8,202 nucleotides of DNA from contig PXDL01000305.1 of the NCBI GenBank assembly GCA_003566395.1, forward strand, positions 1 to 8,202, in the 5' to 3' direction. This document shows, piece by piece, positions 1 through 6,095 of this stretch; position 1 is the stretch's first letter; each line of letters starts with the position of its first letter. Under the pieces are notes generated by a model. The model saw only the letters and a list, made by a program, of their open reading frames with translations, did not search any database and was not told where the DNA came from. Origin of the DNA: Balneolia bacterium (GTDB lineage: Bacteria; Bacteroidota; Rhodothermia; Balneolales; Cyclonatronaceae). Made by a program: the position numbers and the translations under genes.

Positions 1-1173
1 AATGCCGATGAAGAACTTGTGCGATCGTTTTGCGAAGAGAACGGCATCACCTGCTGCGTAGCCCGGGCACCTGACTTCACAGATCAGGCAAATTTTCAGC
101 ATGAAGCCCGTACGTTCAGATATCAATTTTTTGAGCGCGTCCGGGCCGCCCACAAGGCTTCTGCTATTGTAACGGCTCATCATGCGGATGACGATACCGA
201 AACGCTTCTTTTCCGCTTGTTCAGGGATGGAAATGCTTCGGCTCTTTCCGGTATTCCCCAAAACTCAGGCGCTGTTTATCGTCCGTTACTCGGCGTAGGG
301 AGGGATGAAATCGAGCGTTTTGCCCGGGAAAACGATATTCCCTGGAGGGAAGACCAAACCAACCAAGAGCAGCTTTTTACACGCAACCGGATACGAAAAA
401 AAATCATCCCGGAACTGGACACGAGTTTTCCCGGCTGGAAGCAGAAGCTGGAAAATCTGGGAGGGCTTTCTTCCGATCTGCGCGAACTGGCTTCATTATT
501 CATAGCTCATATTAGTGATCAAGACGGTCTTAAACTTGCAGACTGGTCTGCTTTGAGCGAAAGACTTAAGCAGCTGATTCTTCGTCAGTGGCTGTATGAG
601 AAGCATGATGTAGCGATTTCGGCCGACTGGCTGGCCGATGCCGCAGATAAAATCGAAGTCCTTCAAACCGGCCGCAAACTGCAGCTCGGACCCGGCATCT
701 TTCTCTTTCGAGATCGCGCTTATCTTGTTCTGAAACGTGAAGAACCCGAAGTGCCCGGCGAAGCTATGTTGAAAGGACTCGAGGTCGGGCAGCTTCCGGT
801 AGAAGTATTGCTGGGTACGAACGTGATCAGGCTGGAAACCGGCCGGTGGAGCGGCACCCCTGATGCAGATGCTCTTGAACTTAAGTTCGATGAATCCATG
901 TTTCCGCTCACCATGAGAAGATGGAAGAGTGGAGACGCGATCAGGCCGCTGGGGATGGACGGTACAAAAAAAATCTCGGATCTGCTTACCGATCAAAAAG
1001 TGCCGGCATCCCAAAAATCACAGATCCCTGTAATCGAAACTTTTGATGGCACTATCGCTGCGGTTATATTTAGCCGCAATCACGGCAGTCCGCCCGGCGT
1101 GATTGCATCTGCTTTCGCCTGCGCTGCCACAGGACAACAAACACTGAAGATCACCCTAACACCAAAAACATGA
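1..1173 (+). CDS. tilS: tRNA(Ile)-lysidine synthetase TilS, 5'-truncated by window edge
   Basis: TilS is a cytoplasmic ATP-dependent enzyme that attaches lysine to C34 of the CAU anticodon of tRNA-Ile, so that it reads AUA and is charged with isoleucine. The reading frame is open from base 1 and 390 residues are visible. The start and the N-terminal PP-loop (SGGxDS) lie upstream of the window. Visible signatures are the family motif HHADDDTET at in-window residues 60-68 and the C-terminal TilS domain with RRWKSGD at 306-312 and PLGMDGTKKISDLL at 316-329. The amount present agrees with a full protein of roughly 430-460 residues. The stop overlaps the hpt start in ATGA, which suggests one transcript and coupled translation. 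The GTG at base 19 is internal, not the start. The family call is firm; the missing N-terminus cannot be judged here. Confidence 0.95.
   Translation, partial: NADEELVRSFCEENGITCCVARAPDFTDQANFQHEARTFRYQFFERVRAAHKASAIVTAHHADDDTETLLFRLFRDGNASALSGIPQNSGAVYRPLLGVGRDEIERFARENDIPWREDQTNQEQLFTRNRIRKKIIPELDTSFPGWKQKLENLGGLSSDLRELASLFIAHISDQDGLKLADWSALSERLKQLILRQWLYEKHDVAISADWLADAADKIEVLQTGRKLQLGPGIFLFRDRAYLVLKREEPEVPGEAMLKGLEVGQLPVEVLLGTNVIRLETGRWSGTPDADALELKFDESMFPLTMRRWKSGDAIRPLGMDGTKKISDLLTDQKVPASQKSQIPVIETFDGTIAAVIFSRNHGSPPGVIASAFACAATGQQTLKITLTPKT
1043..1072 (+). promoter_or_regulatory. Possible internal Bacteroidota-type promoter for hpt
   Basis: Inside the end of tilS there is TTG (1043-1045, within TTTTG), a 19-nt spacer and TATATTTA (1065-1072). 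This matches the -33/-7 pattern TTTG ... TAnnTTTG except for the last base. It lies about 100 nt before the hpt start and could give hpt some expression independent of tilS. The support is motif matching only, inside a coding region, so it may be chance. Confidence 0.25.
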
Positions 1174-1754
1174 GTTTTTATAAACCTGAAACGGTTGAAT
1201 GCAACGGCGAACAATTCAAGGTGCTGCTTTCACAGCAGGAACTTGAAAACCGTATATCTGAGATAGGCGAAGAAATTAACCGCGATTATGCCGATAAACG
1301 GCCCATTCTGATCGGTGTACTTAACGGCGCATTTATTTTTCTGGCGGACCTGATGCGCCATATTTCTATTCCCTGCGAGGTCGATTTCTACAAACTTAGC
1401 AGTTATGGCGATGAAAAAGTGTCCTCAGGAAAGGTTCAGCAGCGAAAAGATATAGATGCCAATATCACGGGCAGACACGTCATTATTGTTGAAGATATCG
1501 TTGATACAGGTTTATCAGCCAACTATATCATGAATATCGTGAATAGGAAAAAACCGGCTTCCGTGGAATGGGTGACGCTTCTGAAAAAGTCTGAAGCCCT
1601 GAAATATCATGTGGATATCAAGTATGTCGGATTCGAAATCCCGACGCTTTTTGTACTCGGTTACGGTTTGGATTACGCTCAGGAAGGGCGAAACCTCGCA
1701 CAGATTTATGTGCTTGATGGAGAGCTGCCTGAAGAGGGTGAAAAAACCGATTGA
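1170..1754 (+). CDS. hpt: Hypoxanthine phosphoribosyltransferase
   Basis: This enzyme salvages hypoxanthine (and usually guanine) by condensing it with PRPP to give IMP/GMP plus pyrophosphate, in the cytoplasm. The 194-residue protein is within the usual 175-200 range for the bacterial family. The PRPP-binding motif VEDIVDTG is at residues 107-114, the N-terminal loop LNGAF at 51-55, and the flexible-loop region SSYGDE at 77-82. The C-terminal purine-pocket region GFEIPTLFVLGYGLDY precedes the final RNL segment. The ATG overlaps the tilS stop by 4 nt and has no evident Shine-Dalgarno sequence, so translational coupling is likely. A tilS-hpt pair is a widely conserved arrangement and often continues into ftsH; here a tRNA gene follows instead. 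The -33 element of the tRNA promoter abuts and overlaps the hpt stop codon. Confidence 0.95.
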   Translation: MSFYKPETVECNGEQFKVLLSQQELENRISEIGEEINRDYADKRPILIGVLNGAFIFLADLMRHISIPCEVDFYKLSSYGDEKVSSGKVQQRKDIDANITGRHVIIVEDIVDTGLSANYIMNIVNRKKPASVEWVTLLKKSEALKYHVDIKYVGFEIPTLFVLGYGLDYAQEGRNLAQIYVLDGELPEEGEKTD

Positions 1755-1781
1755 AATCAGGCCGGGATTACCTTATATTTG
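1751..1781 (+). promoter_or_regulatory. Bacteroidota-type promoter for tRNA-Ser
   Basis: TTG at 1751-1753, a 20-nt spacer, and a perfect TAnnTTTG box (TATATTTG) at 1774-1781 match the -33/-7 promoter pattern known from Bacteroidota. Transcription would begin near 1788, about 10 nt before the mature tRNA. The -33 element overlaps the hpt stop codon, so the tRNA can be transcribed on its own or by read-through from tilS-hpt. Confidence 0.7.
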
Positions 1782-1798
1782 CAGTCTTCGACAAAGCC

Positions 1799-1886
1799 GG
1801 AGAGATGGCTGAGTGGTCGAAAGCGCTCCCCTGCTAAGGGAGTATACCCCAAAAGGGTATCGAGGGTTCGAATCCCTCTCTCTCCG
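1799..1886 (+). tRNA. tRNA-Ser (anticodon GCU)
   Basis: The gene folds into a complete class II cloverleaf of 88 nt. The acceptor arms GGAGAGA (1799-1805) and TCTCTCC (1879-1885) pair perfectly, with discriminator G1886. The anticodon stem CTCCC/GGGAG encloses loop CTGCTAA with anticodon GCT at 1833-1835, which reads AGC/AGU serine codons. The long variable arm (ATACCC/GGGTAT) is typical of tRNA-Ser. The T arm GAGGG/CCCTC encloses TTCGAAT. The 3' CCA is not encoded (GCAAT follows), so it must be added after transcription. Confidence 0.97.
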
Positions 1887-1894
1887 CAATTGCT

Positions 1895-1930
1895 AAAAGC
1901 CTCTGTATTATGTGATGCAGGGGCTTTTTT
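1895..1930 (+). terminator. Intrinsic terminator after tRNA-Ser
   Basis: AAAAGCCTCTG (1895-1905) pairs with CAGGGGCTTTT (1918-1928) through one wobble pair around a 12-nt loop, and a run of six T follows from 1925. It ends the tRNA-Ser (and possibly tilS-hpt-tRNA) transcript. Four A at the left base would give a short U-run on the other strand, so weak termination of the converging glycosyltransferase gene is possible. Confidence 0.85.
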
Positions 1931-2017
1931 GTGTTTTTTTTGTGTTAAAGATGCAGGTTACATCAGCCCAAAATCCAATTTGCCTGCTTAAGAATTATGC
2001 CGGTTTGGGAAGAAATA

Positions 2018-3271
2018 TTAACTCCTTTTAGACTCCTTCAGCGAAATCCACCGACCCATGTATTCGGTCGATCGTAACGAATGATGCCAGAGCATACCGC
2101 CGGTTACGTTTCGGGCACGGTGGGCGTCCAGGGTAGCAAGCAGATTCGCTAAGCGCTCAGCCAGCGCATTGTTATGAGAACCGGGATCAAAATTCGATTC
2201 TATCAGCCGGTATCCTTTCGAAACGGATTCGCTGAACCGGGTTTTGCTTTGGTAGAGTTCGGTTGAAGCCCGGATGAATGCTTTCCCGCTTTCAGCAACA
2301 GCTCCGGGAAAATCGTCGGCTTGTGAAATTCCCTCGGACCCGATTTCCGTCGTAACGCAAGCCATTCCGTGCCGCATGGCGTCAAGAAGTTTTCCCTTGA
2401 GTCCCGCACCGAAACGAAGAGGAGCAAGGAGAATACGGTACTGAAGCATCAGCTCGGTAAGGTTTTCAGCACGTCCCTTCACCAAAAAACCGGCTTGAGG
2501 ATTCGACATTGACATGAATTGATCGCTGCAATAGGCGCCGTAAATATGAAGTTCGGCATCCGGAAGCCGGCGGTGAATTTCCGGCCAAATTTGATCCTGG
2601 AGCATCATAAATGCATCCTGATTCGGTTTATGATGAAAATTGCCCACGCTCATAAAATGGAGCCGATCATCGAATCCTGAAGGGAGAGGGTCGTGTTTTT
2701 CGGCAAAAAGGGGATAGTAGTGAAGCAGGTTTTGCTGAATGCCCCCTGACGTCACGAGCAAATCGATTTCAGCTGATGAGATAATAAGGCTGAGGTCGGA
2801 GCGGTAGATGGAGGCGAGTTCGCGCCGGGCGTCCTGACTGTGAAATGCCTGAATATCATTTACAACCCGCCCGAAATGAGTATCCTTCAGAGTTTCACGA
2901 TATCGGCGGAGGAAATGGAGGTCTTCAGTATTGAGGATGCGGAGGGCGTCGGGGCAGCATGTTTTTACGCGCCAGCTAAACTGCTCTTCGGCCATAAAAC
3001 GATCAAAAATAACGATGTCCGGGTTGATGCTTTTGATGAGTTCGTCAAACGCATCATCGTTCATTCGGATTATGTGCTTCCGGACACGATCCGCGAGGGT
3101 TTCGTCGGCCCAGGTTTGCTGCGCTGAAGTACATCCGAAATGGATAGACGCGCCTTTTTCATAAAGCAAATCAACAAGCTGCATCATGTGGCGTCCCGCT
3201 GCTGATGAATCGGGTTCGGGCCAGACGTTGCTTACGAAAAATACGGTAGCGTCGGAAAGGTTCGTGTTCAT
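2018..3271 (-). CDS. GT-B fold glycosyltransferase, group 1 (GT4-like)
   Basis: This is a predicted cytoplasmic sugar-nucleotide-dependent glycosyltransferase of 417 residues with no signal peptide or membrane span. The N-terminal acceptor domain carries SNVWPEPDSSAAGR (14-27), DRFMAEEQF (90-98) and LNTEDLHFLRR (113-123). The C-terminal donor domain starts near SVGNFHHKPN (208-217) and holds LAPLRFGAGLKGKLLDAM (282-299) and GSEGI (311-315), the usual donor-binding region of Glyco_trans_1_4 proteins. The acidic residue commonly seen in the E-x7-E motif of GT4 enzymes is not obvious as a pair. The DRFM-EEQF and TEDLHFLR blocks are, as I recall, typical of a conserved Bacteroidota subfamily. The gene stands alone: its left neighbour is the converging tRNA-Ser and its right neighbour is a co-directional RAYT, so neither acceptor nor product can be inferred. 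The ATG has no clear Shine-Dalgarno sequence; TATATTGG lies about 27 nt upstream without a matching -33 element. Confidence 0.88.
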   Translation of the reverse strand: MNTNLSDATVFFVSNVWPEPDSSAAGRHMMQLVDLLYEKGASIHFGCTSAQQTWADETLADRVRKHIIRMNDDAFDELIKSINPDIVIFDRFMAEEQFSWRVKTCCPDALRILNTEDLHFLRRYRETLKDTHFGRVVNDIQAFHSQDARRELASIYRSDLSLIISSAEIDLLVTSGGIQQNLLHYYPLFAEKHDPLPSGFDDRLHFMSVGNFHHKPNQDAFMMLQDQIWPEIHRRLPDAELHIYGAYCSDQFMSMSNPQAGFLVKGRAENLTELMLQYRILLAPLRFGAGLKGKLLDAMRHGMACVTTEIGSEGISQADDFPGAVAESGKAFIRASTELYQSKTRFSESVSKGYRLIESNFDPGSHNNALAERLANLLATLDAHRARNVTGGMLWHHSLRSTEYMGRWISLKESKRS

Positions 3272-3344
3272 CTATCAAATTGTGGGCAAGGGAAAAGGCC
3301 AATATATGCAGGTGTATCGGGATTAGACAGCATACGTTTTTTCG

Positions 3345-3941
3345 CTACGGGCTTTTATAGAAAATGTCGTCATTCCAATTAGACGGGTTATTAATGATGT
3401 ATTGCGATATATGCCGGAATGCCTTTCTATTTCGGATAATGCGATCATGAAACCGTGGTTGCCATTCAAAATCCGGATACATGCAGCGTGCAAACACGGT
3501 GACGGCCGATTTATACCCACGGATGATGGATGCCAAATTTTTGGATTGCGGCCCAAATGAATTTTTGCCGGGGCCTGAATTTTTATTCGACCCGGACGTA
3601 TGGGATGAATCGGGCAAATCGGTATCGTCCGGACGAATCGGGCCGCAGCGCGTATTGTATGGATTTTTTCCAATCCCGATAATGGCATGTACATGGTTGG
3701 GCATAACGACAAATTCCCCCTTGTACAAATTCATATCCGGTCGTAAATCGAATGTTTTTAACCATTCATCACGGGCCTTTTGTCCGACCTCCGACAATTT
3801 CATATGGCCGTTTTTCACATCACCAAAATAAATGATCCGTTTTCCGGTACAAATGGTGATGAAATACATGGCGCACCATCCGTAATCCCATTTACGCATT
3901 CTGGCCGATTCAGCACGATATGTCCCGCGAAATTTTGCCAT
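3345..3941 (-). CDS. REP-associated tyrosine transposase (RAYT, Y1/HUH family)
   Basis: RAYTs are single-domain HUH nucleases related to IS200/IS605 TnpA that cut single-stranded hairpin DNA through a tyrosine. Most are single-copy chromosomal genes linked to REP palindromes rather than freely moving insertion sequences. The 198-residue protein shows the YRAESARMRKWDY start block (8-20), FITICTGKR (27-35), the HUH motif H83-V84-H85 within MPNHVHAII (80-88), the presumed catalytic Y143 in IIRGYKSAVT (139-148), and the end block WQPRFHDRIIR (160-170) followed by YIINNP. All key residues are present, so it may be active. Residues about 91-135 form a low-complexity Gly/Pro/Asn/Ser linker between the two motifs, with internal repeats. 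No full insertion-sequence ends are visible. A hairpin lies about 43 nt upstream of the start, and copies of the same 12-mer occur inside the gene. Confidence 0.92.
   Translation of the reverse strand: MAKFRGTYRAESARMRKWDYGWCAMYFITICTGKRIIYFGDVKNGHMKLSEVGQKARDEWLKTFDLRPDMNLYKGEFVVMPNHVHAIIGIGKNPYNTRCGPIRPDDTDLPDSSHTSGSNKNSGPGKNSFGPQSKNLASIIRGYKSAVTVFARCMYPDFEWQPRFHDRIIRNRKAFRHISQYIINNPSNWNDDIFYKSP
3603..3642. repeat. Two GGAYGAATCGGG copies inside the RAYT linker
   Basis: On the + strand GGATGAATCGGG (3603-3614) and GGACGAATCGGG (3631-3642) differ at one base and lie 28 bp apart in the same orientation. The second overlaps a perfect 12-bp palindrome, TCGTCCGGACGA (3625-3636). In the RAYT protein one copy is read as PDSS and the other as part of GPIRP, that is, in different frames, so the likeness is at DNA rather than protein level. 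A third copy forms part of the hairpin upstream of the gene. Confidence 0.55.
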
Positions 3942-3983
3942 GACTAAATGAATAGGTGCATCTGTTGATAATAAAAGATTTTA

Positions 3984-4012
3984 CAATCCCGGTCCGGATG
4001 GATCGGGAATTG
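3984..4012. repeat. REP-like imperfect palindrome upstream of the RAYT
   Basis: CCCGGTCC (3988-3995) and GGATCGGG (4000-4007) form an 8-bp stem with one G-T wobble around the tetraloop GGAT. Flanking CAAT and AATTG extend it to about 12 bp with one bulged A. No T-run follows on either strand, so a terminator is unlikely. Position next to the RAYT start and sequence shared with the RAYT linker suggest a REP-type recognition element. This role is inferred. Confidence 0.5.
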
Positions 4013-4120
4013 TGGCGTGATTGTTAACCAAACTTTGAATATTAACGTTATTCCTGTTTATTTCAGCCATACTTGATGTGTGCAATCGGTTAACAAAACT
4101 CGGCCTTACTCTAAATTACC

Positions 4121-4150
4121 ATCACAGAAAATCACGGAAAATCGCAAAAA
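4121..4150 (+). repeat. Three tandem 10-bp repeats abutting the start codon
   Basis: ATCACAGAAA (4121-4130), ATCACGGAAA (4131-4140) and ATCGCAAAAA (4141-4150) are consecutive imperfect copies. The next base is the A of the start codon of the beta-barrel gene. They replace the place of a Shine-Dalgarno sequence and form an A-rich leader. The repeat could set spacing or translation efficiency; no function is shown. Confidence 0.6.
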
Positions 4151-4864
4151 ATGCGTATTGAAACCAAAAGCAGTACGAATATTATATTGTTCATTAAAAT
4201 CTCCACTATTGTTGTATTAATGACGTTTTCCGGTACTTCTAAAGTTGCATTCAGCCAGCAGTCGATTGTGGACGATGCGGCTGTTACCACGCAGCGTTCT
4301 TTTCAGCTTGAATCATGGTACGGCGCGTTCGAATCTGAACTTGTTCCGGCAGTTGCTCTCACAAGCCGGCTGGAAGCCGGAGCGGCTTTCGTATTTGATT
4401 CGAAAGACAATTTCTCGTTCACCGGGTATTCACTGGAGGTAAAAGCAGTTAGCGCAGACTTCGAAGAGACGGGCAGCGCGTTTGGTTTGTTTGCCGGGTT
4501 CGGTTTCGATGAATCTTCCAGTTTCGAAGAATTGATCACATATATTCCTTACAGCCGGGTTATTCTTAACGATAGTTCCGCCTTGCACCTTAACCTGGGG
4601 CTTTCACTTGTGGATGCCGGCGACGACTGGGAGGCCGGAGTTATTTACGGTGTCCGAACTGATATCGCCCTGCATGAGCGTTTTACGCTTCTTACCGAAG
4701 TATTCGCAGAAAACGACACCTTCGGATTTCAAGCAGGAGGACGTGTCGGGATTGTGCCCGGACTGCTTGAAATGGATATCATGTACGGACGCGGGTTCGA
4801 TTCCTACGCCGAATTTCCCGGATTTACCCTTGGTCTCGCCTTTACGCCGGATGCTGTTTGGTGA
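4151..4864 (+). CDS. Predicted outer-membrane beta-barrel protein, function unknown
   Basis: I do not recognise a named family. The 237-residue product begins with charged residues, then a hydrophobic stretch (about 10-26) and a likely signal-peptidase site near residue 35 (KVAFS|QQ), so it should be exported. The rest alternates polar and aromatic/aliphatic residues in short glycine-bounded strands, for example EAGAAFVFDS, GSAFGLFAGFGF, LHLNLGLSL and FTLGLAFTP. It is acidic and ends in an aromatic residue (W237), as many outer-membrane barrels do. The length fits a small barrel of roughly 8-10 strands. The ATG sits directly behind three tandem 10-bp repeats, and a GTTAACMAAAC sequence occurs twice upstream (4023-4033 and 4089-4099). 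The CDF gene follows 91 nt downstream on the same strand; a functional link is possible but unsupported. A soluble periplasmic beta-sandwich is the main alternative. Confidence 0.8.
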   Translation: MRIETKSSTNIILFIKISTIVVLMTFSGTSKVAFSQQSIVDDAAVTTQRSFQLESWYGAFESELVPAVALTSRLEAGAAFVFDSKDNFSFTGYSLEVKAVSADFEETGSAFGLFAGFGFDESSSFEELITYIPYSRVILNDSSALHLNLGLSLVDAGDDWEAGVIYGVRTDIALHERFTLLTEVFAENDTFGFQAGGRVGIVPGLLEMDIMYGRGFDSYAEFPGFTLGLAFTPDAVW

Positions 4865-4955
4865 AGTTCTCACTTATAAAATTAAGGGGCATTTCTACCA
4901 TTTTTGCTTCTCTGATGTAAAACTCTCCGGATAGTTTTTCTCAAAACGCAGTCTA

Positions 4956-5996
4956 ATGGTGATCGAATTTGAATCCGACCGAAATGCCGGCATTCTTTCG
5001 GTTCATACTGAACTTTTCAAGGAATTAATGTACTTTTATGGTCAATCCATAATTCCTGATATGTTCTCATCCGATCCCGTAAAACGTGCTTTGATCATCA
5101 GCCTGGTGGTGTCCGCTGCATCCCTTTCTTTAAAAATCGGTGCGTTTTTTGTGACGGGCTCGTCGGCGGCGCTGTCGGATTCGATGGAATCTGTCGTACA
5201 TTTTTTTGCCGTGGGTTTTGTTGTGTATGGGTATTATCTGAGCCTGAAGCCGGCCGATGAAGACCATCACTACGGGCACGAGCGAATTGAATTTTTGTCG
5301 GTGGGAGCCGAGGGCGCTATTATTATCGTGGCAGGTCTCACCATCGTCTATTACGCGATACAGAGTATGATAACCGGTATAACCATCATCAATCTGGATA
5401 CCGGCATTTATATGCTTGTTGCGGCTGCGCTTATCAATCTTGTGCTGGGTACTTACGTGCTGCGTACCGGGCGCAGGCACAAAAATATGATTGCGGTCAG
5501 CAACGGAAAACACACGCTCACCGATGTTTGGACCAGCGCAGGCGTTGTACTTGCTCTGTTGATAATTCATTACACAGGCCGGCTGTTTATAGATATCATC
5601 ATCTCTCTGTCCATTGCCGCCTACATTTCCTGGGAAGCCTGGAAATTGCTCACATTTTCAGTTCGCGGCATCATGGATACCCGCAATCCGGATACGGATG
5701 CTTCTATAAGACGGGTCCTCGATGATGAACTGCCCGGCTCCATACTCGGGTGGCATCACCTCAGGCATCGCACTTCGGGCAACACTACCTGGATTGAGCT
5801 GCATCTTGTTTTTTCGGATGCCATCACCCTGAAAGAAGCCCACAACGACGCTACACGGCTGGAGCGCCGGATGATGGATGCTCTGGATCACGACGCCGTC
5901 ATTACCATGCACCTCGAACCCTTCGAATCCCATGACGCTGCACACCAGATACTGGAAGGAGCGAACAAGAAAAAAGATCTCGACGAATTTACCTGA
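4956..5996 (+). CDS. Cation diffusion facilitator (CDF) family metal transporter
   Basis: CDF proteins are inner-membrane proton antiporters that export Zn, Fe, Mn, Co or similar divalent metals. The 346-residue protein has six predicted membrane segments (about 45-67, 71-95, 114-137, 150-169, 190-206, 209-227) followed by a cytoplasmic domain (about 240-335) rich in His and acidic residues. The segment-5 metal site HxxxD is intact (H186, D190). The matching segment-2 positions appear to be E78 and H82 (LSDSMESVVHFF) rather than the common DxxxD or HxxxD. The loop signature HHYGHERIEF spans 104-113. The first 35 residues precede the usual family start; M36 (codon at 5061) just before DPVKRALII is a plausible alternative start. 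The metal cannot be assigned from sequence alone. Downstream lie an inverted repeat and a terminator-like hairpin. Confidence 0.92.
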   Translation: MVIEFESDRNAGILSVHTELFKELMYFYGQSIIPDMFSSDPVKRALIISLVVSAASLSLKIGAFFVTGSSAALSDSMESVVHFFAVGFVVYGYYLSLKPADEDHHYGHERIEFLSVGAEGAIIIVAGLTIVYYAIQSMITGITIINLDTGIYMLVAAALINLVLGTYVLRTGRRHKNMIAVSNGKHTLTDVWTSAGVVLALLIIHYTGRLFIDIIISLSIAAYISWEAWKLLTFSVRGIMDTRNPDTDASIRRVLDDELPGSILGWHHLRHRTSGNTTWIELHLVFSDAITLKEAHNDATRLERRMMDALDHDAVITMHLEPFESHDAAHQILEGANKKKDLDEFT

Positions 5997-6048
5997 TAAG
6001 AGAGGGCTTTGATAAACCAGGGAATTTGTTAGTATTCAACGCCGGAGT

Positions 6049-6095
6049 AAAAATGAAACCGGAGTATAGGCTATCTATTCGAGGATTTCATTTTT
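6049..6095. repeat. 10-bp perfect inverted repeat after the CDF gene
   Basis: AAAAATGAAA (6049-6058) and TTTCATTTTT (6086-6095) are exact reverse complements separated by 27 nt, and the stem can grow by CC/GG past one bulged base. CCGGAGTA occurs as a direct repeat just outside and inside the left arm (6042-6049 and 6059-6066). In RNA the right arm would pair over the ATG of the small ORF that starts at 6053. It could also be a weak, AU-rich terminator for the CDF gene. Confidence 0.4.

Noticed and set aside
19..21. GTG as a start for tilS
   Set aside because: The frame is open upstream to base 1, and the essential PP-loop must lie before it, so the true start is outside the window.
496..1014. 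A 172-codon open frame on the - strand opposite tilS
   Set aside because: It lies wholly within a well-supported coding sequence on the other strand and its product resembles no known family.
1862..1886. tRNA-Ser 3' end as an integration (att) site
   Set aside because: I see no second copy of the tRNA 3' end in the window and no integrase gene nearby.
1952..1987. GCAGG/CCTGC inverted repeat as terminator of the glycosyltransferase
   Set aside because: Only five pairs with a long loop and no T-run on the - strand.
3272..4020. A complete insertion sequence around the RAYT
   Set aside because: No target-site duplication or matching pair of ends was found, and RAYTs typically lack the left/right ends of IS200/IS605 elements.
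4034..4066. TTTG, 21-nt spacer, TATTTCAG as promoter of the beta-barrel gene
   Set aside because: The -7 box misses two of its three key TTTG positions, so it is not better than chance in AT-rich intergenic DNA.
4919..4939. AAAACT/AGTTTT hairpin with T-run as terminator of the beta-barrel gene
   Set aside because: The six-bp stem has a single G-C pair and would be too weak; it remains possible that the two genes are co-transcribed.
5130..5570. A 146-codon open frame on the - strand opposite the CDF gene
   Set aside because: It is antisense to clear membrane segments and the HxxxD motif of the transporter and has no supporting features.
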